64,000 bases of DNA from Vibrio maerlii (GTDB taxonomy: Bacteria; Pseudomonadota; Gammaproteobacteria; Enterobacterales; Vibrionaceae), in contig NZ_QRHC01000001.1 of NCBI RefSeq assembly GCF_003415655.1, positions 1 through 64,000 on the forward strand, given 5' to 3'. The notes under the pieces were generated by a model. It saw nothing but the letters and a program-made list of their open reading frames with translations, was not told where the DNA came from and ran no database searches. Below, one piece after another: positions 54,477 to 64,000 of this stretch. Within the stretch, counting starts at the first letter, position 1; each line of letters begins with the position of its first letter. The position numbers and the translations under genes were made by a program.

Positions 54477-55619
54477 ATGAAACAATCACAATTTGTTAAA
54501 TCGACACTTTTGCTTGCGATGCTCGCCATCGGTTCGCAACATTTATATGCCAATACTCAGGACGAGTTAAACAATTCTACGGATAACAACCTAAGCCCTG
54601 TTGTTCAAGAGAAGAACAATTTATCTTTTGAGCAATCGGCTGCAATTATCCGCCAAACATACGAGTCCAAACTTTACACGCTACCGGCTTTTAAAGAGGG
54701 CCATTATGGTTTGCGTATGTATCGTCAAACCCAAGATGACAAATACTCTGCGGCGGTATGGAGTGATATGGCGCGAGTAGCAAGCCGGCTCAATCGGTTC
54801 TCACACAGTGTCCATACTCCAGAGCAGATTATCCTATATTCAGAAAAGCGCCTTGCGAAATATGGTGAGCAAGATGACGAACGTAGCATTCGTCGCTACA
54901 ACATCTCCAAGCACCACCCAGAATACATTTATCTAGGTGTTGACCTACTGGGCTCAATGGCTCGTGCCAATGAATACGGCCTCAAGCACATGAAAGATGA
55001 AAAACTTCGTGAGGTGCTGAGACGTTATGATTTTGAAAAGTACATGACCAATCAAGAGATGATTAAAGCATGGGCTGCTCAGTTGGCTAACCAGGCGTTC
55101 TGGCTTGAGCAGTTAGGCGAACAAGATGTCGTTGAACCTTTCATTAAGGCATTCAAAGAAACCTACCCTGATGACAAAGATTCTGCCTTGACGGCACAGC
55201 AATACAACAACAAGTTGTACGGCATGACGCATATCATCTTTGCAAACTCAGAGTACTATCAAAAACACGTGAATCAAGAAGACTATCAATGGATTTATGA
55301 CTACTTCCGTGAACATATCGATACGATCTTAGCTCGTGCTAAGGAAGACATTATCGCTGAAATCGGTATTGCTTTCCTACTGGCTGATCTACCAGACGAT
55401 CCTGTGGTTGAAAAAACGCGTCTAGCGATTCAAAAGGCTATTGACCCCGTAAGAGGTATGATCCCTTCAGTCACGGGTGACTTTGACCTTACTTATGGTG
55501 AACACCGAAATGTACTTGCGATTATGTTGCTTGATTGGAGAACTGTGAATCAAGCGCCAACGATTGATCATCACCCTGCGGTCTTTACCTCACTGCCTTA
55601 CGGCTTAGTGAAAAAATAA
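54477..55619 (+). CDS. DUF3541 secreted protein
   Basis: A 380-residue protein with an N-terminal signal peptide (MKQSQFVKSTLLLAMLAIGSQHLYA), probably periplasmic. Predicted all-helical, rich in Tyr and charged residues (ISKHHPEYIYLGVDLLGSMARANEYG). DUF3541 has no known function. Start 54477 chosen because it gives a good signal peptide; a GTG at 54429 lies in the leader repeat. Divergent codon use not obvious. Companion of the DUF3612 regulator. Confidence 0.75.
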   Translation: MKQSQFVKSTLLLAMLAIGSQHLYANTQDELNNSTDNNLSPVVQEKNNLSFEQSAAIIRQTYESKLYTLPAFKEGHYGLRMYRQTQDDKYSAAVWSDMARVASRLNRFSHSVHTPEQIILYSEKRLAKYGEQDDERSIRRYNISKHHPEYIYLGVDLLGSMARANEYGLKHMKDEKLREVLRRYDFEKYMTNQEMIKAWAAQLANQAFWLEQLGEQDVVEPFIKAFKETYPDDKDSALTAQQYNNKLYGMTHIIFANSEYYQKHVNQEDYQWIYDYFREHIDTILARAKEDIIAEIGIAFLLADLPDDPVVEKTRLAIQKAIDPVRGMIPSVTGDFDLTYGEHRNVLAIMLLDWRTVNQAPTIDHHPAVFTSLPYGLVKK

Positions 55620-55660
55620 GCGGGTTCACAATACTCAGGAAACATAGATACGGAAATAAA

Positions 55661-55687
55661 CAGAGGGAAGCCTATGGCTTCCCTCTG
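55661..55687. terminator. Bidirectional terminator
   Basis: Perfect 12-base-pair stem CAGAGGGAAGCC / GGCTTCCCTCTG with loop TAT, followed on the plus strand by TTATATTTTT. Between the convergent DUF3541 and HD-GYP genes. Confidence 0.9.
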
Positions 55688-55711
55688 TTATATTTTTACC
55701 ATCAAAACACG

Positions 55712-56797
55712 TTAATCTTTATACTGATCAGCAATGGCTTGGAATTGGTCTACAACTCGTTCGAACGCTTCAACCATATCAGGGTCAAAATGCGTTCCCT
55801 TTCCGTCTAAAATAATCTGTACAGCGTCGTCGTGAGTGAAAGAAGGTTTATAGACACGTTTACTGATCAAAGCATCATAAACATCTGCCACAGCCATTAG
55901 GCGCGCTGAAATAGGGATATCTTCGCCAGCTAAGCCTTCAGGGTAACCAGAGCCATCCCATTTCTCTTGATGTGAATAGGCAATCTCTTTAGCAAATACT
56001 AAGAAGTTATCCGCTAGGTCCATCGAGCTTTCTGCGGCTTCAATCGCGTCACGGCCATAGACAGTGTGCAGTTTCATTTCTTCGAACTCTTCTTCGGTTA
56101 ACTTACCCGGTTTAAGTAGAATTCTGTCTTCAACCCCAACCTTGCCAATATCGTGTAGTGGAGCAGATTTAAACAATGCTGTAATGACTTCTGGCACTAG
56201 ATAGCTTCTGAATTTTTCGTTCTTAGCCAGCTCTTTGGCTAAGATCTTGACGTAGCGCTGAGTACGGCGGATATGGTTACCAGTATCCGCATCACGAGAC
56301 TCCGCTAATGCTCCCATTGCCACCATTGCAACATCTTGCAGCTCACTGAGCTGTTTGGTTCGCTCTTCGACTTTCACTTCAAGCACTTCATTTTGCTGTG
56401 CAAGCAAGTCTCGAGAAGCCTTCAGCAAAAGGTGATTTTTAACACGCTCTTTGAGAATGGGCGGACTGATCGGCTTCGTAATGTAGTCTACTGCACCAAG
56501 CGACAGGCCTTTAGTCTCATCTTCTTCTTGGGATTTTGCCGTTAAAAAAATCACTGGGATATCGCGAGTTTCTTCGTTTTCTTTTAGGCGTTTGCACACC
56601 TCATAGCCATCCATTTCAGGCATCATGACATCAAGCAAGATAAGATCAGGCTTTCTTTTCGACACAATCTTTAGTGCAACTTCACCACTAAGTGCTGCCT
56701 GAACTAAATATTCATCAGAAAGAACACCTTTTACTACCTCAATATTCGTTACGGTATCATCAACCGTCAAAATGGTAGATTTTTTAACATCTAACAT
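55712..56797 (-). CDS. Response regulator with HD-GYP cyclic-di-GMP phosphodiesterase domain
   Basis: A 361-residue protein: receiver domain (about 8-125, phosphoacceptor Asp in LILLDVMMPEMDGYEV), coiled-coil linker, and HD-GYP domain (about 155-355) with PLHDIGKVGVEDR and HQEKWDGSGYPEGL. The catalytic HD and GYP residues are present, so cyclic-di-GMP hydrolysis is expected. 57 bases after the hybrid kinase gene, probably its output. Confidence 0.93.
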   Translation of the reverse strand: MLDVKKSTILTVDDTVTNIEVVKGVLSDEYLVQAALSGEVALKIVSKRKPDLILLDVMMPEMDGYEVCKRLKENEETRDIPVIFLTAKSQEEDETKGLSLGAVDYITKPISPPILKERVKNHLLLKASRDLLAQQNEVLEVKVEERTKQLSELQDVAMVAMGALAESRDADTGNHIRRTQRYVKILAKELAKNEKFRSYLVPEVITALFKSAPLHDIGKVGVEDRILLKPGKLTEEEFEEMKLHTVYGRDAIEAAESSMDLADNFLVFAKEIAYSHQEKWDGSGYPEGLAGEDIPISARLMAVADVYDALISKRVYKPSFTHDDAVQIILDGKGTHFDPDMVEAFERVVDQFQAIADQYKD

Positions 56798-56854
56798 AAC
56801 TGTTTCCTTACTTGGCTGAATTTAGGTCAGCTTCTCTATCGTTGGTTCTTCTGA

Positions 56855-59800
56855 TTAAGAAATTTTCTGAAAAATCGTATCTAAATGAGCTTCACCGCTA
56901 TCAAAGTCAAACTGCCCTAAACTATCGCGTAACGATTCTAGGTCACTACTTATATTAGCATCTAATGAGAACTCTAGGAGTTCATCCACGGCATCTCCCG
57001 CCGCAGAGTCAAACATTTCGACTTGCTCTTTGATGGCATTGAGTCGTGTCACAAGCTGTTCTTTACTCAAGAGATTCGTTGAGCCAGAACCGTTGTTGTT
57101 TGACTTAACGCTCGCCACAAACTCTTCGACATGCTGCTCGACCTCATCAAAGTCGTAGCTTGAAAGCGCATCCGATATCGCTCGGCAACTTGGTTGAGAT
57201 TCATCCACACCAACCATATCTAAAATCTCATCAAAGGTGTCGGTTGAGGCACTATCAAAGTCTTCTACTTGTATTCTCAATTGAGTGATCAATTGGTCAA
57301 ACCTTTCAGCATCAAACGCATTGGATTGGCCTTGCGTTTCACTATTCGCCAGCGCGTCATTGATGGCTAAAATCATCTTGCTCACTAACGTTTGAGTTTC
57401 CTCTAACATAGCCGAGACGTCGTCACTCAATTCACATGTCCCCTGCTCTTTCTGTGCATTTAGAGCGAGCTCAAGTTTCTCCGTAGGTGGAACAAGATAG
57501 TTTGCACCGATATTACCCCCGATACCTTTTAACGTATGGGCAACAATCACCGCCGTGGATATATCGTCGTTTTCGATGGCAGATGTTATACGCTCAATCG
57601 AATCGGCTTCTGATTCGACAACGCGCTTCAAGGACTTCTTATAAGCTTTAACGTTACCCGCCATTCGTCCAAGTGCAGCTTCGTTGTCAAAGCCTTCAAC
57701 CTCAAATACTTCATCAGAACCACCGGTAAGAATGCCCTCTTCCATCGCTTCTGCATCCACGCCAATCCATTCGGCAATCGTTTTGAAAACTTGTTGTGGG
57801 TCAATAGGTTTAGCAAGGTGATCGTTCATACCCGCGGCGATACACTTCTCTTTATCACCCGCCATTGCATTGGCTGTCATTGCAATAATCGGCAGGTCAG
57901 CAAATTCTGGCTTCTTACGGATCTCACGTGTCGCTTCATAACCGTCCATGACAGGCATCTGCATATCCATCAGAACAGCATCAAATGCTTGCTCACTCAC
58001 CATGTTTACCGCTTCTTGACCGTTCCATGCAGAAGTCACTTGTAGTCCAGCCATGGTCAACAACTCAATCGCTATCTCTTGGTTGATCTCGTTATCTTCA
58101 ACCAGAAGAATCTTGGCGCCAGATATCGACTTGGTTGCCGAGAAGTCAAGCTTACCACGCTGCTTAACAGCATGACGGTCAGCTTGCTTGTTCATCACTT
58201 TCAGTACGATATCAAGAAGTGTCGAAGCACTGACTGGCTTAGTGATCGAACTGTCCAGATCAATATCTTCCGCCTGCTTAAGCATGTCATCACGGTCATA
58301 AGCGGTCACAATGACATACTTCGGCGGGTGTTGTAGGAAACCAGGCTGCTTGACTTCACGTCCAAGCTCAACACCACTCATCCCGGGCATTTTCCAATCC
58401 GCTAGCACCAGTTTATATGGATTATCTTCTGATTCGGCATACTTCAACTTCTCGAGGGCCTCAGCCCCTGAAGCTGCAAGATCTGGTTTAAATCCCAAGC
58501 TCTCAGAAAGATTAAATAAGATTTCTCGAGCTGCAATACTGTCATCCACAATAAGCACAGGAAGGTCAGTCAGATCGCTCGCTTGTGGAACTTGGTGATC
58601 GACCTGAGTTTCAGCTAAACCAAAGTTTGCAGTAAAGCAGAACACGCTACCTACACCCGATTCACTCTCAACCCAAATCTTACCGCCCATCATTTCGGTC
58701 AGTGTTTTACTGATTGTGAGTCCTAAACCGGTACCACCATACTTACGTGTCGTGGATGCATCAGCCTGACTGAATGACTGGAACAGACGAGCTTGCTGCT
58801 CTGGTGTCATACCAATACCGCTATCGCGAACGGAGAACTGCATTTGCACACCACTATCACCACGGCCTATTAATTCAGCTTTAATGATGATCTCGCCGTG
58901 ATCAGTAAATTTGATCGCGTTGTTCACCAAGTTGATCAGGATCTGCCCCAAGCGTAATGGGTCACCACGCAGATCGACCGGGAGCTCAGTGGAGATATCG
59001 AGAAGGAGTTCTAAACCTTTTTGTTGGCTCTTCTGTGACACAATTTGAACTAGATTGTCGATAGTGTCATTCAAGTTGAAATCGATCATCTCAAGATCCA
59101 GCTTACCCGCCTCAATCTTCGAGAAATCCAGAATGTCGTTAATAATGCCGAGCAGGGATTCAGCTGAAGTTTGAATCTTTCCTACGTAGTCTGCTTGCTT
59201 ACGAGTCAGGTCAGTCTGCATCGCAAGATAACTCATACCAATAATGGCGTTCATCGGTGTGCGAATTTCGTGGCTCATATTCGCCAAGAAATCACTCTTC
59301 GCTTGCGTCGCTTCTTCCGCTTTTTGTTTCGCTAAAGTCAGCTCTCGCTCCGCTTCTTTACGTTGAGTTGCATCGCGCACAATACCGGTGAACAACACTT
59401 CTGGTTCGATATGAGCTTCACTTACTGCCACTTCAATATCGACTTCAACACCGTCTTTGCGCTTGCCTTTGAGCTCAAGAAGGACGTTGTCACTCTCTTG
59501 TCCTAGTTTTTGCGTTGAGTATTCTTGATGAAAAGGTACGCCCATGAGTGCGTCTACTTTCTCACCTAACATTTCTTCACGTTCGTAGCCAAAAATGGAC
59601 TCTGCCGCTGGGCTAAATTCTTGGATTTCTCCTTGAGCGTTGACCACGATAATGCCATCAGAGGCGTTATCAATAATGGTTCGAGTACGCTGCATCGCCA
59701 CTTTCATGTCTTTAGTACGCTCTGCCACCAGCACTTCTAATTCACTTCTAGAACGATCAAGAGCGCGAGTCGCTCGCGTACCGATGCGAAGCGTAAATAG

Positions 59801-62278
59801 TGTGCTTCCCAGTAATAGCGTTAAAGAGACTAGGAGAATGGACCAAACGGTGTATTTGAACGTATTCAGCAGACCATAAGATTCTTCCGTGTCTACCTCG
59901 GCAACAAAACCAACACCGATGCTCTCATCCCAAACCCAAGCACCAGCTACCTCAACACCTCGGTAGTCACGATAACCTTGGATGTTGTAACCTGATTGCT
60001 TGTTCACCACATTTTGAGCCATCAAGGTCAAAGGCCAATTTGGGTTAGCAGGCTGAGGGTTATCCAATAAGTTAGTGCCAGGGTCAGCGATTCTAACGTT
60101 GAGTGAAGAACGCTGACCTTCTTCAAGGAGCCCTATTTCACGTAAGTCATCTTCAAAACGAACATTAGAGAGAAGTAGACCGGAACTATCTACCGCATAT
60201 GCTTCACCACTTCGACCGATAAACCCTGCAGAAAGAACCGTAGAGAAGACACCATCAAAGTTTATACGCTTGGTGATGACCGCAATGGGCTCGTTAAACT
60301 CGTTCAATACAGGTGCGGCGAAGAACATTGTAGGTGGTTTAGGCTTACCTAGCTGCTCACCTGCCGCTTCAAGGTAAACATCTGAGCGCATAGGTGGGAC
60401 AAAGACACTGTTACCGGCAAGCACTCGCTCTAGCAAGTCAGGTCGAGCTTGATGAATGACGTTAACATCACCGACATTGGTATCACGACGAGAAGCGACG
60501 TTTATCTTATCTGGAGAGATAACAAAGAACCCGTAGCTGCCAGTCTCCCCTTCTCGCTCTTTGAAGAATCGGCGCGTTTGGCTTTGTAGCGTGGAATCAA
60601 GCAACACTTCACGATCACGCGGTAACGCCACCAGCTCTTCGACAATCTTTGAAAGCTCTTTACTCTTGCCTATTTGCTCTAAGGCATTGAGCTCAAAGTT
60701 AACCCAGATAGCCATTCGTTCATGGGTGGAAGTGAGAAGGTTGTTTAAACTGTATTTCAAGGCACTCTTACTCTGCTCTTCTGCTTGGCGAGTAATGAGT
60801 GACGCTCCAATAATCAAGAAAATAGACAGAACAACTAAGCCTGTGAATAAAGAGCGCTTAAAGCTTTTAGAACCAAACTTAGTCGCAAGATCTTTATCAC
60901 TTGCACGCAACACACGTGAAGTCACCCACGTGATGATAGCCAGAATGACCACGACTATACCGAAGACCATCCAGAATTTTTCCATGATGCTCTCTGGCTC
61001 AGCTAAATCTGCCGGTTGAACCGGATTGATCCAATCATTTTTGGTAAGGATCAAGTCTCGCAACTTCAGTGAATCCAACCCTTTCTGCAAAATGCTGTGC
61101 AGCATTGGGTGATTTTTATGCGAGAAGAGATGCAAGGTTGAAGGCGATACCACATCCTCATCGATAGCACGAAGGTTAGAAATGTTATTGCGCGCCATCC
61201 AATCTTGAACGACCGTTTCAGCATCGAGAATGGCATCAACTTTACCATCGAGCAGTAATTGAATCGCCTCGTCAATTCCTGGCGCCTCAACCACTTCAAG
61301 ATTTGGGAACAACACCTTAATCTTATTGATCGTGGTATAACCTTCTGAAATTGCGACTCGGGCGTTTGCTAAGTCACTCGCTTTTTTAAACTGAGTATCG
61401 TGTTCATTGACAAAGAAAAGTTCGCGCACCAAGAAATATGGCGTTGAGAATTGCCCGTAACGCTTACGCTCTTCAATTTGGTATGCGTGTGGAAGTAAGT
61501 CGAGTTCGCCTTGATAGAAGCCTTCCAACAGGTTAACCCATGAATCTTGGTAGAGCTCAATCTGTAAGCCTGTTTTTTCGACAATTTGACCGACAATTTC
61601 GCCCGCTAGGCCACCCATGGTGCCATCAGCGTTAGTAAATAACATCGGCGGCCAGTGTTCGATACCAACTCGTATCTTATTATTTTTGATCCAAGCTTGT
61701 TCTTGCTCGGTCAGGAACAGTTCATCGCCCTGCAAAGCCGACTTTGCTCGTAATGCCGCGCGTGTTTCGATGTTACCCGCTAGCGCCAACAAATTCGCCA
61801 TGTAGCGGCTTTTATAGTGATGGTATTCATCACTATTGATGATAGCCATTGCCGCTTGATTATCACCTTCAGCAACAGAGCCGATTGCTTCCATTTCAAG
61901 AATGATAAGAGATTGATTGGCAGCTTGCAGTTCACTAATGACTTCAGTGTCTTCAGCTTCTTGGCTACCGATGAGCGTATTAATAATTAAACCGAGCTTT
62001 GGCTCATACTCGTTGTAGCGGTCTAGCCACTTACGATCGCCTGAGAAAGCGTAGCTCAGTACTGATGAGGTTAATACCTCATCGATATATTTGAGCTCAA
62101 TGACCATATTTTTAACTTGAGCTTCGGTCAACTCACCAGGTGGGGTAGCTTGCGCTTGAGGAGTATTCACACCCTCAGCATGCGCTGAGATAGTGAAAAA
62201 GAAAAACAGCGCTACCAGCATACTGCTCGTGACTTTTCGCAATGTCCTTTTCCATATAGGAAACAAAAAGCGTGACAT
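56855..62278 (-). CDS. Giant hybrid sensor histidine kinase (1807 residues)
   Basis: Domain order (approximate residues): signal peptide 1-34; helical region 35-190; SBP_bac_3-like ligand domain 195-415; membrane helices near 433-455 and 475-495; Cache-like periplasmic domain 500-825; membrane helix about 828-850; PAS 880-990; HisKA 1005-1070 with [16 protein letters not shown]; HATPase 1115-1230 (DSGIGM, GGTGLGL); receivers about 1250-1370 and 1395-1515 with ADWKMPG and [12 protein letters not shown]; HPt about 1545-1640 with [11 protein letters not shown]. After that come two repeats of about 60-70 residues (QVEDFDSAS... and QVEMFDSAA...). Two separate ligand domains suggest more than one signal. 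Ligands unknown. Confidence 0.9.
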   Translation of the reverse strand: MSRFLFPIWKRTLRKVTSSMLVALFFFFTISAHAEGVNTPQAQATPPGELTEAQVKNMVIELKYIDEVLTSSVLSYAFSGDRKWLDRYNEYEPKLGLIINTLIGSQEAEDTEVISELQAANQSLIILEMEAIGSVAEGDNQAAMAIINSDEYHHYKSRYMANLLALAGNIETRAALRAKSALQGDELFLTEQEQAWIKNNKIRVGIEHWPPMLFTNADGTMGGLAGEIVGQIVEKTGLQIELYQDSWVNLLEGFYQGELDLLPHAYQIEERKRYGQFSTPYFLVRELFFVNEHDTQFKKASDLANARVAISEGYTTINKIKVLFPNLEVVEAPGIDEAIQLLLDGKVDAILDAETVVQDWMARNNISNLRAIDEDVVSPSTLHLFSHKNHPMLHSILQKGLDSLKLRDLILTKNDWINPVQPADLAEPESIMEKFWMVFGIVVVILAIITWVTSRVLRASDKDLATKFGSKSFKRSLFTGLVVLSIFLIIGASLITRQAEEQSKSALKYSLNNLLTSTHERMAIWVNFELNALEQIGKSKELSKIVEELVALPRDREVLLDSTLQSQTRRFFKEREGETGSYGFFVISPDKINVASRRDTNVGDVNVIHQARPDLLERVLAGNSVFVPPMRSDVYLEAAGEQLGKPKPPTMFFAAPVLNEFNEPIAVITKRINFDGVFSTVLSAGFIGRSGEAYAVDSSGLLLSNVRFEDDLREIGLLEEGQRSSLNVRIADPGTNLLDNPQPANPNWPLTLMAQNVVNKQSGYNIQGYRDYRGVEVAGAWVWDESIGVGFVAEVDTEESYGLLNTFKYTVWSILLVSLTLLLGSTLFTLRIGTRATRALDRSRSELEVLVAERTKDMKVAMQRTRTIIDNASDGIIVVNAQGEIQEFSPAAESIFGYEREEMLGEKVDALMGVPFHQEYSTQKLGQESDNVLLELKGKRKDGVEVDIEVAVSEAHIEPEVLFTGIVRDATQRKEAERELTLAKQKAEEATQAKSDFLANMSHEIRTPMNAIIGMSYLAMQTDLTRKQADYVGKIQTSAESLLGIINDILDFSKIEAGKLDLEMIDFNLNDTIDNLVQIVSQKSQQKGLELLLDISTELPVDLRGDPLRLGQILINLVNNAIKFTDHGEIIIKAELIGRGDSGVQMQFSVRDSGIGMTPEQQARLFQSFSQADASTTRKYGGTGLGLTISKTLTEMMGGKIWVESESGVGSVFCFTANFGLAETQVDHQVPQASDLTDLPVLIVDDSIAAREILFNLSESLGFKPDLAASGAEALEKLKYAESEDNPYKLVLADWKMPGMSGVELGREVKQPGFLQHPPKYVIVTAYDRDDMLKQAEDIDLDSSITKPVSASTLLDIVLKVMNKQADRHAVKQRGKLDFSATKSISGAKILLVEDNEINQEIAIELLTMAGLQVTSAWNGQEAVNMVSEQAFDAVLMDMQMPVMDGYEATREIRKKPEFADLPIIAMTANAMAGDKEKCIAAGMNDHLAKPIDPQQVFKTIAEWIGVDAEAMEEGILTGGSDEVFEVEGFDNEAALGRMAGNVKAYKKSLKRVVESEADSIERITSAIENDDISTAVIVAHTLKGIGGNIGANYLVPPTEKLELALNAQKEQGTCELSDDVSAMLEETQTLVSKMILAINDALANSETQGQSNAFDAERFDQLITQLRIQVEDFDSASTDTFDEILDMVGVDESQPSCRAISDALSSYDFDEVEQHVEEFVASVKSNNNGSGSTNLLSKEQLVTRLNAIKEQVEMFDSAAGDAVDELLEFSLDANISSDLESLRDSLGQFDFDSGEAHLDTIFQKIS

Positions 62279-62387
62279 AGTTAATACCTACTTAGTTATC
62301 TCAATACAACGCAGATAGAGCCGTAGGCCGCGTATCATCATTGATAGTAATTCGGATTTATTCCTTGGCTTTAGTCGATTAATCAAC

Positions 62388-63956
62388 TTAGCCCTTAAAA
62401 TCATGCTCTGATGGCATTTGTTCACCAGCCATAAAACGAACAGTCAGCGTCGTACCGACACCATCTTTGTTGTTCAGCTTAATCTTTCCGCCTTGAGCCT
62501 CGGTACAAAGCTTAGCTGAGTATGCGCCAATTCCCATACCATCTAACTTGCCATTGGTAACAAACTTGTCGAAAAACTGGCCGCGAATATTGATTGGTAC
62601 TTCGCCAAAATTAAAAATGGATATAACAATTTCGTTCTCGATTCTGGCTGACTTAACTAAGACACGAGAATCCATTGGTGAGGCTTCAATGGCGTTTTTT
62701 ATGAGGTTGGAATACATGGTGAAACTCAGCATTTCATCTCCCATGTAAATATGTGAAGGGTCGACATCCATTTCGATATTGATGTTTTTCTTTTGCGACA
62801 GCGCTTTGAAGCTTGCCGCAACCTTAGCCAAAATATCGTTCGAAGTAACCTCTTTCAGTTCTTCGTTGTAATCTCCTCGCTCAAGTGACGCCATAATGTC
62901 GTGATTCTTAATCATATTCATCATGATTTCAGAGAGCTCATGAACGATGTCTAATTCTTCGTTATATTGTTCATCTAATTGAATCAGTGGAATAGTCGAA
63001 AGCATCGCTGTAAGTGGGTTTCTCAGATCATGGTGAAAAGTGGTCGCGACATCTTCATGAACGCGGGCCGCATTAACCAAAGCATCCATCTGTTGATTCA
63101 TCTTTTCTCGTTGGATAACCGCACGGATGTGCGTATCAACACGCGCATTCACAATCTCAGGAATGATTGGCTTAGAGATATAATCTTGGGCACCAAGCTC
63201 AAGCCCCTTCACCACATCTTTAGTCTCCGATAATGCACTAACGAAAATAATAGGAATAAACTCAGTATCTGGGTCAGCCTTCAATGCTCGACAGACCTCA
63301 AGCCCATCCATTTCTGGCATCATGATATCGAGCAAGATAAGGTCTGGTTGATCGATCTGCGCACAAATCTCCAACGCTTTCGCACCACTACGGCATACTT
63401 TTACCTTATAGCGATCCTTAAGCAGCTCTCCCAAAACTTGCAGGTTGTTCGGTTCATCATCGACGATAAGGATGGTACGTTCTTCAGACTTTTGCTTTTC
63501 AGCACGTTCATGTCTTAGACGCGAAATAGCACTTTTAGGAATCGGGGAAACAAAGGCTTTATGGACGCGATCAGCTAAATCTGCTTTAGAAAAGGGTTTA
63601 ATAAGATATTCAGAAACCCCAGCCTCAATAGCCTCAATGACATCGCCTTGGTGGATATTGCCCGTGAGCATGATAAAAGGAATGCTCTTATAATAATCAT
63701 CACGGCGGGTATATTTGAGAAGCTGCATGCCATCCATCTTCGGCATTTTCCAGTCAGAGACGATGATATCGACCAGCTGGTTTTCGAGACGGATAATCGC
63801 TTCTTTTCCGTCTTTAGCCTTATGGATAGTTTTAAAGCCCATTTCTTCAAAAGCATTATACAAAATGCGGGTTACTGCTTCGAAGTCATCGACAATCAGC
63901 ACCGATAGGTCTTTATATGGTGAGTCAGCTTTCGCCAATCGATATCCTTGATACAC
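62388..63956 (-). CDS. Two-receiver histidine kinase
   Basis: A 522-residue cytoplasmic protein: receiver 1 (about 17-130, SDWKMPKMDG), receiver 2 (about 160-280, LILLDIMMPEMDGLEV), kinase with H-box TTFHHDLRNPLTAMLS (about 312-327) and ATPase domain (NLIKNAIEAS, DGMGIGAYSAKL). Starts at GTG 63956 with GGAG 7 bases before; an in-frame TGA a short way upstream excludes a longer form. No membrane segment, so input comes from other proteins. 109 bases upstream of the giant kinase gene, likely the first gene of the trio. Confidence 0.9.
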   Translation of the reverse strand: MYQGYRLAKADSPYKDLSVLIVDDFEAVTRILYNAFEEMGFKTIHKAKDGKEAIIRLENQLVDIIVSDWKMPKMDGMQLLKYTRRDDYYKSIPFIMLTGNIHQGDVIEAIEAGVSEYLIKPFSKADLADRVHKAFVSPIPKSAISRLRHERAEKQKSEERTILIVDDEPNNLQVLGELLKDRYKVKVCRSGAKALEICAQIDQPDLILLDIMMPEMDGLEVCRALKADPDTEFIPIIFVSALSETKDVVKGLELGAQDYISKPIIPEIVNARVDTHIRAVIQREKMNQQMDALVNAARVHEDVATTFHHDLRNPLTAMLSTIPLIQLDEQYNEELDIVHELSEIMMNMIKNHDIMASLERGDYNEELKEVTSNDILAKVAASFKALSQKKNINIEMDVDPSHIYMGDEMLSFTMYSNLIKNAIEASPMDSRVLVKSARIENEIVISIFNFGEVPINIRGQFFDKFVTNGKLDGMGIGAYSAKLCTEAQGGKIKLNNKDGVGTTLTVRFMAGEQMPSEHDFKG

Positions 63957-64000
63957 CGCGTTCTCCTTCCCTGAACAACATCATTTTTTTCAAAATGGTT

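Noticed and set aside
1..64000. CRISPR arrays, tRNA or rRNA genes, prophage
   Set aside because: No regular spaced repeats, cloverleaf candidates, rRNA sequence or phage structural genes were seen on reading both strands.

Overview
The window reads as chromosome 1 of a marine Vibrio, most likely of the Splendidus clade (inferred). A Vibrio-type integron integrase (IntIA) sits against rplT-rpmI-infC-thrS, the classical location of the vibrio superintegron. A VCR-like attC site and an AEP-degradation cluster with PbfA point the same way. No rRNA, tRNA, CRISPR array or prophage was seen.

Layout. 1-1333: the integrase-proximal end of the cassette array. It holds the right end of what looks like an IS110-family (IS1111 group) element lodged inside an attC, one cassette gene with a HEPN-like motif, and attI. 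1334-2296: intI with a LexA box. 2333-5600: thrS-infC-rpmI-rplT, with an AUU-started infC and a tRNA-Thr-anticodon-like hairpin before thrS. 5851-8994: a small unknown gene, then codBA behind PurR-like boxes and a CRP-like palindrome. 9024-14858: a TPP-riboswitch thiamine salvage operon (thiD, pyrimidine-precursor ABC importer, tenA, thiM, thiE). 15015-15211: a 197-bp MITE-like element inserted exactly in the stop codon of a malE-like gene. 15210-21203: a maltodextrin module (MalE, two cytoplasmic GH13 enzymes, divergent LysR regulator).

21251-30138: a TraF-like beta-barrel protein, a decayed-looking stretch, a gluconate regulon (LacI-type GntR, gnd, gntK and a TRAP importer with two perfect GntR operators), and a DMT exporter. 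30282-40132: a 2-aminoethylphosphonate regulon, with importer PhnS-T-U(fused), FAD oxidoreductase, regulator PhnR, and the divergent phnW-pbfA-phnX. Three copies of a TGGT-N4-ACCA operator tie these units together. 40268-46949: a LysR regulator and a tripartite RND efflux pump. 47076-55619: a membrane protein of unknown function, an RluA-family pseudouridine synthase, a GGDEF protein, a POTRA-less Omp85-type barrel, an unknown cysteine-containing protein, and an XRE/DUF3612 regulator next to a DUF3541 protein. 55712-63956: a three-gene signalling operon (two-receiver kinase, 1807-residue hybrid kinase with HPt and C-terminal repeats, HD-GYP response regulator).

The main themes are scavenging of marine nutrients (cytosine, thiamine fragments, maltodextrin, gluconate, aminophosphonate), each with its own local regulator or RNA switch, followed by envelope and cyclic-di-GMP signalling functions. 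The least understood parts are the integron end, the cassette gene, the DUF3612/DUF3541 pair and the signalling trio. All family assignments come from reading protein sequence and motifs; no database search was possible.
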